DNA from: Leisingera sp. S132
Lineage (GTDB): Bacteria > Pseudomonadota > Alphaproteobacteria > Rhodobacterales > Rhodobacteraceae
Assembly (NCBI RefSeq): GCF_025144465.1
Contig: NZ_CP083553.1
Location: 82,501-146,500, forward strand
Length of the DNA: 64,000 nt
Direction of reading: 5' to 3'
Shown: positions 38,213 through 47,235 of the stretch, piece by piece
Numbering within the stretch: the stretch's first letter is position 1
How the letters are laid out: every line of letters starts with the position of its first letter
Program-made: the position numbers and the translations under genes
The notes under the pieces: generated by a model
Database searches by the model: none
What the model was told of the DNA's origin: nothing
Seen by the model: the letters and a program-made list of their open reading frames with translations, nothing else

Positions 38213-39331
38213 ATGCTGGCCCGCCCCCTTTTCATCGGATCGGAAATCTACCGCGGCTCGTCTTATGGCCGCACCCATCCCTTGCGGGTGCCGCGGGTTT
38301 CGACCGTGATGGACCTCTCGCGCGCGCTGGGCTGGCTGCCGGATACGGTCTATGTGAATTCCCCCCGGGCCAAACCCGCGGCGCTGACCATCTGGCACAC
38401 GCCGGAATATGTCGCGGCGCTGCAGGCGGCAGAGGCCGCGCAGGCGGTGAGTGCGGAAGTGCGCGCGCGGCACTGCCTGGGCACGATCTCAAATCCTGTA
38501 TTTCCGGAAATCTTCCGGCGCCCGGCCACCGCGGCGGGCGGGTCGATCCTGGCGGGCGAGCTGCTGGCGGAGGGCGGCATCATCTACAACCCGGCGGGCG
38601 GCACTCATCACGGGATGCCGGACCGGGCCAACGGGTTTTGCTATTTGAACGATCCGGTGCTGGCGATGCTGTCGTTGCGCCACCATGGCGCGCAGCGGAT
38701 CGTCTATGTAGATATCGACGCCCATCACGCCGACGGGGTGGAGCATGGCTTTGCCGGCGACGCGGATGTGCTGATGATCTCGGTGCACGAGGAGAACCTC
38801 TGGCCCAAGACCGGCAGGCTGAGCGATGACGCAGGCGGATCAGCCCTGAACCTGCCGGTGCCGCGTGGCTTCAACGATGACGAGATGGCGCATATCCGCG
38901 ACGCGCTGATCCTGCCGGTGGTGGAGGCCTTTGGCCCGGATGCCATCGTGCTGCAATGCGGGGCGGATGCGGTCACTGAAGACCCGCTGCCGCATCTGGA
39001 CCTTTCGAACAACGCCCATTGGGCGGTGGTGCGGGCGCTGATGGGGATGGCGCCGCGCTATCTGGTGCTGGGCGGCGGCGGTTACAACCCGTGGTCGGTC
39101 GGGCGGCTCTGGACCGGGGTCTGGGCCACGCTGAACGGATTTGAGGTGCCGGACCGCCTGCCTGCTGCGGGCGAAACGGTGCTGCGCGGGCTGGAGTTCA
39201 ACGGCAACCGGCTGGGCCGCAACCCGCCGGAGCATTGGTTCACCACGCTCCGCGACCAGCCGCGCGGTGGTGAGGTGCGGCGGGAGATCCGGGAGCGGGT
39301 GGCCTATCTGCGGAAAAGACGGGGGCTTTGA
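38213..39331 (+). CDS. Histone deacetylase / acetylpolyamine amidohydrolase family enzyme
   Basis: 372 residues. Active-site residues are visible: the His pair in PAGGTHHGMPDRANGFCYLND, metal ligands in VYVDIDAHHADGVEHGF and Asp in LQCGADAVTEDPL, and the closing loop LVLGGGGYN. Zinc amidohydrolase fold; AcuC-like and acetylpolyamine-deacetylating members exist. It is transcribed opposite to, and between, the genes of a peptide/polyamine-type importer, suggesting removal of acetyl groups from an imported amine. Substrate not proven. Confidence 0.88.
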   Translation: MLARPLFIGSEIYRGSSYGRTHPLRVPRVSTVMDLSRALGWLPDTVYVNSPRAKPAALTIWHTPEYVAALQAAEAAQAVSAEVRARHCLGTISNPVFPEIFRRPATAAGGSILAGELLAEGGIIYNPAGGTHHGMPDRANGFCYLNDPVLAMLSLRHHGAQRIVYVDIDAHHADGVEHGFAGDADVLMISVHEENLWPKTGRLSDDAGGSALNLPVPRGFNDDEMAHIRDALILPVVEAFGPDAIVLQCGADAVTEDPLPHLDLSNNAHWAVVRALMGMAPRYLVLGGGGYNPWSVGRLWTGVWATLNGFEVPDRLPAAGETVLRGLEFNGNRLGRNPPEHWFTTLRDQPRGGEVRREIRERVAYLRKRRGL

Positions 39332-39339
39332 AGCGTTGA

Positions 39340-39455
39340 GGGCATCGCCCGAACCGAGGGGTGGGCGAAAAGCGCCCGCCCGTTTTGCCGGAGGCAAACC
39401 TGCGGTTTGACGGGGGCGGTTCGGGCGCTGCCCGGCGGTGCCGCCGGGCAAGACA
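39340..39455. repeat. Intergenic multi-hairpin element, family 2 copy
   Basis: Between convergent genes. Hairpins: GGGCG-AAAAG-CGCCC near 39363, a GTTTTGCC/GGCAAAC pair near 39382, and TGCCCGGCGG-TG-CCGCCGGGCA (39429-39450), followed by AGACAT. The tail matches the element at 37027-37098. Confidence 0.55.
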
Positions 39456-39466
39456 TCCGTGTGAAG

Positions 39467-40945
39467 CTACTTCGCCCAGCTGAGCGCGCTGAGGTCGATG
39501 GCCGCTGTCGGCGCGTTCTCCCACAACCCCTGCAGCCCGGCCTTGGCCACCCCCAGCTTGGCCAGCTGGAACAGGTAGCCGTTCACGTAATCCGCCGCGA
39601 TCATTTCCTGCGCTTCCTGCAGGATCGCGGTGCGGGCGTCCGCATCAGTGGTGGCGGTCAGAGTGGCCATCAGTTCCTGGAACGGTTTGCTGTCATACTG
39701 GAAGTAATACTCGGGCCGGGCATAGATACCGATGTCCATCGGCTCGGTATGGCTGACGATGGTCAGGCCAAAGCTCTTGCCGCGGAACACGCTTTCCAGC
39801 CATTGCGCCCATTCGACGTTGATGATCTCAGCCTTGATGCCCACCGCGGCCAGCTGGGCCGCGATGATCTCGCCGCCGCGCCGCGCATAAGACGGCGGCG
39901 GCAGGTGCAGGGTGGTTTCAAACCCGTCCGGGAAACCTGCCTCTGCCAGCAGCGCCTTGGCCTGATCCGGGTCATAGGCTGACTGGCCGGTCAAGTCCGT
40001 GTAGGCCGGGTTGTGCGGTGCAAAATGGGTGCCGATCGGGGTGCCGTATCCGAACATTGCGCCATCGATGATCGCCTGCCGGTCGATAGCATGGGCCAGG
40101 GCCTGCCGCACCCGGATGTCGTCAAACGGGGCCTGCTTGTTGTTGGTGGACAGGATCGTCTCGCCCTCGGTCGAGCCGACCAGCACCTGGAACCGCGGAT
40201 CGGCGTCGAACTGGGGCAGGTTCTCCGGCGCCGGGAAGTTGTCAAAGGCGTCAATGTCCTCTGCCATCATCGCAGCAAAGGCGGCGGTCGGGTCGGAGAT
40301 GAACTTGAAGGTGGCAGAGGCCAGCGCGGGCTGTTCGCCCCAGTAGTCCGGGTTGCGCGCCAGCGTGATGCGGTCGCCCTGCACCCATTCCTGGAAGGTA
40401 TAGGCGCCGGTGCCGATGGGGCTGGTCTTGATGTCCGCGATGCTCTCCGGCGCGACAATTACTGCGTCGCCCCAGGCAAGGTTGAACAGCAGGCTGCCGT
40501 TCGGCGCCTCCAGCGTGATCCGCACGGTCTGCGGGTCCAGCGCTTCGACCGACGTGATCCCCTCAAACAGCGCCTTTTGCGCATTGGTGCTGTCCTCAGC
40601 GCGGGCGCGGTCGAGCGAGAATTTCACGTCCTCCGCATCCATCGTGCTGCCGTCATGAAAGGTGACGCCCTCACGCAGTTTGAAGGTATAGACGGTGCCG
40701 TCCCCGGAGATTTCCCAGCTTTCCGCCAGCCCTGGCACCACGGAGCCATCGCCCATGAAGCGCGTCAGCCCCTCAAAGATGTTGCTGTAGACCACCGAGT
40801 CGATGGCCTGCGCCGCGGCGCTGGTCGGGTCCAGATGCGGCGGTTCCAGCTGCAGGCCGATGGTGACGCTGTCCTTGGCCCAGGCGCCGCCCGCCACCAG
40901 CGCCAGCGCGGAACTGGCGGCAAAAACAAAGGATCTGAAACCCAT
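39467..40945 (-). CDS. ABC transporter substrate-binding protein (peptide type, SBP_bac_5)
   Basis: 492 residues from MGFRSFVFAASS; upstream frame codons have no support. Sec signal peptide with cleavage near AWA-KD. SBP_bac_5 family pattern: PGLAESWEISGDGTVYTFKLREGVTFHDGSTMDAEDVKFSLDR and RQALAHAIDRQAII. Binds the ligand in the periplasm for the DppBC-type permease at 36171-38073, separated from it by the deacetylase gene on the other strand. Confidence 0.93.
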   Translation of the reverse strand: MGFRSFVFAASSALALVAGGAWAKDSVTIGLQLEPPHLDPTSAAAQAIDSVVYSNIFEGLTRFMGDGSVVPGLAESWEISGDGTVYTFKLREGVTFHDGSTMDAEDVKFSLDRARAEDSTNAQKALFEGITSVEALDPQTVRITLEAPNGSLLFNLAWGDAVIVAPESIADIKTSPIGTGAYTFQEWVQGDRITLARNPDYWGEQPALASATFKFISDPTAAFAAMMAEDIDAFDNFPAPENLPQFDADPRFQVLVGSTEGETILSTNNKQAPFDDIRVRQALAHAIDRQAIIDGAMFGYGTPIGTHFAPHNPAYTDLTGQSAYDPDQAKALLAEAGFPDGFETTLHLPPPSYARRGGEIIAAQLAAVGIKAEIINVEWAQWLESVFRGKSFGLTIVSHTEPMDIGIYARPEYYFQYDSKPFQELMATLTATTDADARTAILQEAQEMIAADYVNGYLFQLAKLGVAKAGLQGLWENAPTAAIDLSALSWAK

Positions 40946-41109
40946 CTGAAATCTCCCTGTGTGCAATCTGCGGGCCTGAAAACGGCGCCTATTGGAAACG
41001 AGTTTCCCTGTTTCCCGAACGTAATCAAGACCACGGGACATTTCGCGCACTGGAAGCACGCGGCGTTAATTGGTAATCCGTGCGCCATTCGAACTGCGGA
41101 CAGGAAGCC

Positions 41110-41940
41110 ATGAGCGCAACAGCCAAGAAACAGGCGCCCAACGCCGAAGACATCCGTGCCCGCAAGGGCGGCACTCCTTTGGTGAGCCTGACGGCCTATA
41201 CCACGCCGATGGCGCGGCTGATGGACAAGCACTGCGACTTCGTGCTGGTCGGCGACAGCGTCGGTATGGTGCTGCACGGGCTGACCTCCACCCTGGGCGT
41301 CACCTTGGAGATGATGATCCTGCACGGCCAAGCGGTCGCGCGCGGCCTGGAACGCGCGATGCTGGTCATCGACATGCCGTTCGGATCGTATGAGGAAGGC
41401 CCGCAGCAGGCGTTCCGCAACGCTGCCCGGCTGATGGCGGAAACCGGCTGCGCTGCGGTCAAGCTGGAAGGCGGCGTCGAGATGGCAGAGACGATCCGCT
41501 TCCTGGTCAAGCGCGGCATCCCGGTGATGGCGCACATCGGGCTGACGCCGCAGTCGATCAACACCCTGGGCGGCTACAAGGTGCAGGGCCGCGATGCGCA
41601 GGCTGATGCGGTGCTGGCGGATGCCCGCGCGGTGGCCGAGGCCGGGGCGTTTTCGGTGGTGCTGGAAAAGGTGCCGCAGAAACTGGCCGACAAGATCACC
41701 GCCGAGGTTGCGATTCCCACCATCGGCATCGGCGCCAGCGCCGGCTGTGACGGGCAGATCCTGGTGGTCGATGACATGCTGGGCTTCTTCACCGCCTTCA
41801 AACCGAAATTCGTCAAACGATACGCCGACCTTGGCCCGCTGGCAGAGGCCGGCATTGCCGAATACGCCGCCGAAGTGCGGGCGCGCAGCTTTCCAGCAGC
41901 GGAGCACGTGTTCGCTGATCAAGCGCCCTCCAAAGGATGA
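41110..41940 (+). CDS. panB: 3-methyl-2-oxobutanoate hydroxymethyltransferase
   Basis: 276 residues from ATG 41110 (AGGAAGCC upstream). TIM-barrel with [27 protein letters not shown] and [20 protein letters not shown]. Makes ketopantoate using methylene-THF, the first step of pantothenate synthesis. Overlaps panC (ATGA). Confidence 0.97.
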   Translation: MSATAKKQAPNAEDIRARKGGTPLVSLTAYTTPMARLMDKHCDFVLVGDSVGMVLHGLTSTLGVTLEMMILHGQAVARGLERAMLVIDMPFGSYEEGPQQAFRNAARLMAETGCAAVKLEGGVEMAETIRFLVKRGIPVMAHIGLTPQSINTLGGYKVQGRDAQADAVLADARAVAEAGAFSVVLEKVPQKLADKITAEVAIPTIGIGASAGCDGQILVVDDMLGFFTAFKPKFVKRYADLGPLAEAGIAEYAAEVRARSFPAAEHVFADQAPSKG

Positions 41941-42809
41941 GTGCCGGCATGACTGCTCCGATCCTGCGCCGCTTGTCTAATTTGCGCGCCCAGACCGCGG
42001 ACTGGCGCCGCAAGGGCGAAACCATCGGCCTTGTGCCGACCATGGGCGCACTGCATGCGGGCCATCTGTCGCTGGTGGAGGCGGCCAAGGCCGCTTGCGA
42101 CCGCGTGATCGTGACCATTTTTGTGAACCCCAAGCAGTTCAACAACCCGGAGGATCTGGCGAACTACCCGCGTACCGAGGTCGAGGACGCGGAGAAGCTC
42201 GCCCCCTACGGGGTTGACCTGATCTATGTGCCGGACCCGGACCAGATTTACCCGGACGGCTATGCCACCAATGTCTCTGTCGGCGGCAGCATCACTGCGG
42301 TGATGGAGGGCCCCTTCCGCCCCGGCCATTTCGATGGCGTGGCAACGGTCGTCGCCAAGCTGTTCCTGCAGACCAGCGCGGACAAGGCGTTCTTCGGCCA
42401 GAAGGACTATCAGCAGCTGATGGTGGTGGCCCGCATGGCCCGCGATCTGGATATCCCGATCGAAGTGATCGGCTGCGAAACCGTGCGGGAGGCTTCGGGC
42501 CTTGCCATGTCCTCGCGCAACCTGCGTCTGTCGGAAGAGGCGCTGGCCAAGGCTGCGGCCCTTAATGCGGCCATGCGCGAAGCCGCCGCCAAGGCATCCG
42601 CGGGCGAATCCTGGGCGCCGCTGGAAGCTGCTGCACGGCAGGTGCTGGCAGAGGCTGGGTTTGGCGACGTGGAATACTTCGATCTGCGCTGCTCTGAGAC
42701 GCTGGAGGCGCTGGACACTCCAACCCGTCCCGCTCGCCTGCTGGCCGCGGCCTGGATGGATGGCATCCGCCTGATCGACAATATCGCAGTATCCAAACTA
42801 AATTTTTAG
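41937..42809 (+). CDS. panC: Pantothenate synthetase
   Basis: 290 residues from the ATG overlapping the panB stop; ATG 41949 is an alternative. Adenylate-forming motifs [14 protein letters not shown] and [13 protein letters not shown], then MSSRNLRLS (KMSKS-like loop). Joins pantoate and beta-alanine with ATP. Confidence 0.97.
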   Translation: MSAGMTAPILRRLSNLRAQTADWRRKGETIGLVPTMGALHAGHLSLVEAAKAACDRVIVTIFVNPKQFNNPEDLANYPRTEVEDAEKLAPYGVDLIYVPDPDQIYPDGYATNVSVGGSITAVMEGPFRPGHFDGVATVVAKLFLQTSADKAFFGQKDYQQLMVVARMARDLDIPIEVIGCETVREASGLAMSSRNLRLSEEALAKAAALNAAMREAAAKASAGESWAPLEAAARQVLAEAGFGDVEYFDLRCSETLEALDTPTRPARLLAAAWMDGIRLIDNIAVSKLNF

Positions 42810-42876
42810 TAGGGGCTGGCAGCGGTAGCGCCTTTGCGTTTATTGTCCCCGGTCAGAGGAGACTGGAGGGCAGCCG

Positions 42877-44367
42877 ATGACCTATATTCTGGCAATTGAT
42901 CAGGGCACCACGTCGACCCGGGCAATCCTGTTTGATGCAGGTATGCAGGTCGCGGGCACTGCGCAGCAGGAGTTTACCCAGCATTACCCGCAGGCGGGCT
43001 GGGTGGAGCATGACCCGGAGGAGATCTGGGACACCACTGTTGCGGTCTGCCGCAAGGTGATGGCGGATCTGGATGTGTCTGCCGTGGATATCGCGGGCAT
43101 CGGCATCACCAACCAGCGCGAAACCACCGTGGTCTGGGACAAATCCAGCGGCAAGGCGATCCACAACGCCATCGTCTGGCAGGACCGCCGTACCGCCGCC
43201 ATCTGCGAGGATCTGCGCAAGGCGGGCCATGCAGAGATGGTGGCCGACCGAACCGGGCTGCTGCTGGATCCCTATTTCTCCGGCACCAAGGTGAAATGGA
43301 TCCTCGACACCGTTCCCGGCGCGCGGGAGCGGGCGGCGGCGGGCGATCTGCTGTTCGGCACCGTGGACAGCTTCCTGATCTGGCGCCTGACCGGCGGCGT
43401 GTCGCATGTGACCGACGCCACCAACGCCGCGCGCACGCTGATGTATGACATCCGCAAGTGCCGCTGGAGCCGCACCATCAGCGACCTGCTGGACGTGCCG
43501 CAGCAGATGCTGCCGGAGGTGAAGGACAGCGCCGCCGATTTCGGCACCACCGATCCTGAAATCCTGGGCGGTGCGATCCCGATCCTGGGTGTGGCGGGCG
43601 ACCAGCAGGCGGCTACCATCGGCCAGGCCTGTTTCCAGCCGGGGATGATGAAATCCACCTACGGGACAGGCTGCTTCGCGCTGCTGAACACCGGGGACGA
43701 ACCCGTCGTGTCCAAGAACCGGATGCTGACCACAATCGCCTATCAGTTGGATGGCAAGCCGACCTATGCGCTGGAAGGCTCGATCTTCATCGCCGGCGCC
43801 GCGGTGCAATGGCTGCGCGATGGGCTGGGGATCATCGAACAGGCGTCGGAATCGGGTGAGCTGGCCCTGCGCGCCGATCCGGGCCAGGACGTGATCCTGG
43901 TGCCCGCCTTCACCGGCCTCGGCGCGCCCTACTGGGAGCCGGAGTGCCGCGGCGGCATGTTCGGCCTCACCCGCAATTCCGGCCCGGCGGAGTTTGCCCG
44001 CGCCGCGCTGCAAAGCGTCGCCTACCAGACCCGCGATCTCTACGAGGCGATGCGCGCCGACTGGGAGGACGACAGCCACCACACCGTGACACTGCGCGTC
44101 GATGGCGGCATGAGCGCCAGCGACTGGACCATGCAGAGCCTGTCGGACATCCTGGGCGCCGCGGTCGACCGCCCGGTGATGCAGGAAACCACTGCGCTGG
44201 GCGCCGCCTGGCTGGCCGGTATGCGGGCCGGGATCTATCCGGATCAGACGGGGTTTGCGGATACCTGGAAGCTCGACCGCCAGTTCTCGCCGCTGATGCA
44301 GCCCGCGGCGCGGCAGGCGGCCTACGCCCGCTGGCAGCGCGCAGTGCAGGCGGTGATCGGCGTCTGA
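42877..44367 (+). CDS. glpK: Glycerol kinase
   Basis: 496 residues, normal length. FGGY family: [42 protein letters not shown], and [20 protein letters not shown]. Phosphorylates glycerol to glycerol 3-phosphate. Strong Shine-Dalgarno site (AGAGGAG) upstream. No glpF or glpD next to it. Terminated at 44448-44476. Confidence 0.97.
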   Translation: MTYILAIDQGTTSTRAILFDAGMQVAGTAQQEFTQHYPQAGWVEHDPEEIWDTTVAVCRKVMADLDVSAVDIAGIGITNQRETTVVWDKSSGKAIHNAIVWQDRRTAAICEDLRKAGHAEMVADRTGLLLDPYFSGTKVKWILDTVPGARERAAAGDLLFGTVDSFLIWRLTGGVSHVTDATNAARTLMYDIRKCRWSRTISDLLDVPQQMLPEVKDSAADFGTTDPEILGGAIPILGVAGDQQAATIGQACFQPGMMKSTYGTGCFALLNTGDEPVVSKNRMLTTIAYQLDGKPTYALEGSIFIAGAAVQWLRDGLGIIEQASESGELALRADPGQDVILVPAFTGLGAPYWEPECRGGMFGLTRNSGPAEFARAALQSVAYQTRDLYEAMRADWEDDSHHTVTLRVDGGMSASDWTMQSLSDILGAAVDRPVMQETTALGAAWLAGMRAGIYPDQTGFADTWKLDRQFSPLMQPAARQAAYARWQRAVQAVIGV

Positions 44368-44387
44368 CCCGGCAGCGTGACGGGCAG

Positions 44388-44466
44388 GGCGGGGCGCTCC
44401 CGCCTGCTCCGCCGCATTCATAGAATGCGCCTCACAGTTGGGCGTGGCGCCGCGCTTTGCGCGGCG
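44388..44466 (+). repeat. Three-hairpin intergenic element, family 1 copy B
   Basis: After glpK: GGCGGG-GCGCT-CCCGCC, then CATTC-ATA-GAATG, then CGCCGCGC-TTT-GCGCGGCG. Shares the order of hairpins and the strings CTCCCGCC and GTTGGGC with copies near 50848 and 58103. Confidence 0.6.
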
Positions 44467-44476
44467 TTTTCTTTTT
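44448..44476 (+). terminator. Rho-independent terminator after glpK
   Basis: Eight-base-pair stem CGCCGCGC-TTT-GCGCGGCG followed by TTTTCTTTTT. It is the last hairpin of the family 1 repeat copy. Confidence 0.85.
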
Positions 44477-44487
44477 GCTGAGAAGCG

Positions 44488-44513
44488 GTTTAAGGGCAGG
44501 TCTGCCCTTAAAC
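44488..44513. repeat. Hairpin between glpK and FAD oxidoreductase
   Basis: GTTTAAGGGCA-GGTC-TGCCCTTAAAC, an 11-base-pair stem in the convergent gap. No U-run follows; it may act as a second terminator for the opposing gene. Confidence 0.5.
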
Positions 44514-44618
44514 GCGCCTGATCGAGTGTGTTCACGCCCATCCGCGCCTCAAGGGTAAACCGTGCCTGCGGCACGGCGGCTGCGCCGCCCTTGACCCGCG
44601 GCTGGCCGCAGGAGTGCT

Positions 44619-45875
44619 TCAGCTCACGCGGGCGCCTGCCGGGATGGTCGGGGGGCGGGCGTTCAGCTCTTCGATGGAAAAGCCTGCAATCGACTTGTAC
44701 TTGGCGGCATGGGCGGCCAGCTCCGCCTGCGGGATCACCTCGCTGATGTCTGCAAAGTCTCCGCCGCAAAGATCCTCGACCCGCTGCAGCACCCCGTCCG
44801 GCCCGCTGCCCGCGCGGTTGGCGAGGCCCACCGCTGCCGTCACCGGGCGCACCTCTGCTTCATAGGCCTCGAGCGCCGCAGCAGTCACGCCGTGCGCCAG
44901 CAGCTTCGCGCCGATCACCCGCGCGTCGACGATGGCCTGGCTGGCACCGTTCGATCCCACCGGATAGGTCGGATGCGCGGCGTCGCCCATCAGGGTGACG
45001 TTTCCATGGGTCCAGGGCGCCAGCGGGTCGCGGTCCACCATCGGGTACTCATAGACGGCCTGTGCACCGCGGATCAGGGCTGGCACATTGATCCAATCAA
45101 ATTGCCAATCCTCGAAATCCGGCAGAAAGTCCTGAATGTCCGCGGGCCGGTTCCAGTCTTCCTTCCGCCAGGGGGCAGAGGGATCAAAGCTCTTTTCCGC
45201 AATCCAGTTCATCATGACGCGGCCATCGCCATCCGGGGGCGAGATCGGATAGGCCACCAGCCGCAGATGATCATGGCCAATCATCGCCATCGCCGCGCCG
45301 CCCTTGAATTCGGGGGCTTGGGTGGTGGCGCGCCACAAGATGCGGCCGTTCCAGATGGGGGCGCCCTCATCCGGCACCATCTGCGCGCGCAGGGCAGAGT
45401 GGATGCCATCCGCCGCGACAACCAGGCTGCCTTCGATCCGCCGCCCGTCCGCCAGCAGCAGCGCCGCGCCGCCGTCCGTGTTTTCAAACCCGGCGGCCCG
45501 CGCACCGGGCTCAATGCAGCCCGCACCGGCCCGCGCGATCAGGGCGCGGTAGAGCATTATCTGCAATTCACCGCGGTGCACCGAATACTGCGGCCAGGCA
45601 TAGCCCGCGCCGGTGCCGCGGGGCTCTTCCCAGATCGTCTTGCCCAGCTTGCTGTAGAACCCCAGCTGCCTTGTCCTGACGCCAGTTGCGTCCAGTTCCG
45701 CCTCCAGCCCCAGATCGAACAGCTCCCGCACCGCGTTGGGCTGCAGGTTGATGCCAACCCCCATCGGCTTCAGCTCCCGCGCGGCCTCGAAAATGCGGAA
45801 CGGCACCCCGATCTGATGCAGCGTCAGACCCAGGGTCAGCCCGGCAATGCCGCCGCCGGCGATCAGGATGGGCAT
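44619..45875 (-). CDS. FAD-dependent monooxygenase (PhzS / salicylate hydroxylase-like)
   Basis: 418 residues. ATG 45875 is chosen because GGGAG is ten bases upstream; ATG 45884 would leave no spacing. FAD loop PILIAGGGIAGLTLGL, the second motif VVAADGIHSALRA, and the third VTLMGDAAHPTYPVGSNGASQAI. The ELKPMGVGINLQPNAVREL and EEPRGTGAGYAWPQYSVHRGELQ segments resemble flavin oxidoreductases related to PhzS. Substrate unknown; no aromatic pathway genes adjoin. Confidence 0.88.
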   Translation of the reverse strand: MPILIAGGGIAGLTLGLTLHQIGVPFRIFEAARELKPMGVGINLQPNAVRELFDLGLEAELDATGVRTRQLGFYSKLGKTIWEEPRGTGAGYAWPQYSVHRGELQIMLYRALIARAGAGCIEPGARAAGFENTDGGAALLLADGRRIEGSLVVAADGIHSALRAQMVPDEGAPIWNGRILWRATTQAPEFKGGAAMAMIGHDHLRLVAYPISPPDGDGRVMMNWIAEKSFDPSAPWRKEDWNRPADIQDFLPDFEDWQFDWINVPALIRGAQAVYEYPMVDRDPLAPWTHGNVTLMGDAAHPTYPVGSNGASQAIVDARVIGAKLLAHGVTAAALEAYEAEVRPVTAAVGLANRAGSGPDGVLQRVEDLCGGDFADISEVIPQAELAAHAAKYKSIAGFSIEELNARPPTIPAGARVS

Positions 45876-45953
45876 GATAAGCATACTCCCTATTTGCGGG
45901 CGCAGATAACCACGGCATGGGGAGCGGGGCAAGCTGTCAGGGCGGGAAAGAGG

Positions 45954-46496
45954 TCAGCGCCGACCGCCGATGATCAGGTCGGGGCCAAAGATCACGTCGG
46001 CGTAGTTGTGCAGGTAGATCTTCAGCCAGGGGGTGAAGCGCTCCGGGTGGCGGCTCACCTCGGCCAAGAGGTCATGGTAATCGACCCAGCGGGTCTCCAT
46101 CACCTCATCCGGGTTGGCATCGATCCGCAACGGCCGGTGGGCATGGGCCAGGAACACATCCACTGCCTCATGCTCGACCAGCCCGTTGCCGACGTCGGCG
46201 CGGTATTCCAGGTGGTGGCGGAATTCGGGGTAAAGGCCTGAGAGCCCCAGTTCCTCATTCATCCGCCGCACCGCGCAGGCCGAGGACTGTTCATCCCACA
46301 TCGGATGGGTGCAGCAGGTGTTCGCCCAAAGGCCCGGCGTGTGGTACTTCCCCATCGCGCGCCGCTGCATCAGGATTTCCACGCCTTTCACCACAAAGAC
46401 GGAAACCGCCTTGTGCTTCAGCCCGCGCTCATGCGCGGCCAGCTTGTCGACCGGGGTCAATTCGCCGTTCACCCAGGCGGGGATCATGTGGCTCAT
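45954..46496 (-). CDS. idi: Isopentenyl-diphosphate delta-isomerase, type 1
   Basis: 180 residues from MSHMIPAWVNG. Nudix-like fold with catalytic Cys in LWANTCCTHP, and Glu pair in AVRRMNEELGL. Interconverts IPP and DMAPP. In phototrophic relatives idi lies in the pigment cluster, but no such genes are here. Confidence 0.93.
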   Translation of the reverse strand: MSHMIPAWVNGELTPVDKLAAHERGLKHKAVSVFVVKGVEILMQRRAMGKYHTPGLWANTCCTHPMWDEQSSACAVRRMNEELGLSGLYPEFRHHLEYRADVGNGLVEHEAVDVFLAHAHRPLRIDANPDEVMETRWVDYHDLLAEVSRHPERFTPWLKIYLHNYADVIFGPDLIIGGRR

Positions 46497-46595
46497 GCTG
46501 TGTCCGTGACGGTTTCTTGTTCTGCGGCCTGCCGCATTTCGACAGCTTTGAAAACTACCGCTAACGTCTGCGCGAAGGGAAAGCAATTACGCGAA

Positions 46596-46621
46596 AAGCC
46601 GCGGCCAAAATGCCGCGGCTT
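46596..46621 (-). terminator. Rho-independent terminator after cytochrome c gene
   Basis: On the minus strand AAGCCGCGGC-ATTTTG-GCCGCGGCTT followed by TTCGCG; ten-base-pair GC-rich stem 29 bases past the cytochrome stop. Confidence 0.75.
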
Positions 46622-46649
46622 CGCTGCCGTCACGGACGGGTCTGAGGGC

Positions 46650-47126
46650 TTATTCGGTGGCGGCTTCTGCACCGTCCTCAGCCGCCGCTTCGGCTGCCGG
46701 GGCCTCTTCGGCCGGGGCCGGGCTGTGGCTGGCCAGGAAGGCATAGATGTCCTCGCCGCCTTTCTTCAGGCGGAACGACATTTTCGACTTGGCCTTGGCG
46801 TTGCCGGTTTCAGCCTGCAGGAACTTCTTGGGGTCTGCGGCAAAGGCGATGAATTTCTCCTCGTCCCAGACCAGGCCTGCTTCGCCAGCCGCAACCAGGT
46901 CAGCGCCGTAGTTGAAGCCTTCAACTGTGCCTGCCTGACGGCCGGCCAGGCCCCACAGGTTCGGGCCGGTCTTGCCGCCCTTGACGATCACGTCGCCCGC
47001 GTCGGACACCACCATGTGGCACGACTTGCACTTGTTGAACCCCTTCTCGCCAGCTGCCGGATCGCCTTCGGCAAAGGCAGGGGCTGCGAGGAGGCCGAAA
47101 ATAGCGGCGGTCATAAGAGGTTTCAT
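46650..47126 (-). CDS. Class I c-type cytochrome (c2/c550-like)
   Basis: 158 residues from MKPLMTAAIFG. Signal peptide cleaved near AFA-EGD. Haem site CKSCH with HMVV after it, conserved GPNLWGLAGRQAG, and probable Met ligand in KSKMSFRL. A Glu/Ala/Pro-rich acidic tail of about 25 residues follows the cytochrome domain. A soluble periplasmic electron carrier. An FNR-type box lies 77 bases upstream. Confidence 0.93.
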   Translation of the reverse strand: MKPLMTAAIFGLLAAPAFAEGDPAAGEKGFNKCKSCHMVVSDAGDVIVKGGKTGPNLWGLAGRQAGTVEGFNYGADLVAAGEAGLVWDEEKFIAFAADPKKFLQAETGNAKAKSKMSFRLKKGGEDIYAFLASHSPAPAEEAPAAEAAAEDGAEAATE

Positions 47127-47196
47127 ATTGCTTGCTCCAGTTCTGAGTTGGCAGATGTGACTCATGATTTATTACCCGGCAGTGTCAACCGGCAGT

Positions 47197-47210
47197 TTGA
47201 CGCGCATCAA
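47197..47210 (-). promoter_or_regulatory. FNR-type box upstream of cytochrome c
   Basis: TTGAC GCGC ATCAA, one mismatch from TTGAT-N4-ATCAA. Centre about 77 bases from the cytochrome start codon, a plausible activator position. The site is inferred from the sequence match only. Confidence 0.5.
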
Positions 47211-47235
47211 AGTCCCGGCAGGAAGCTGCGGCAGT

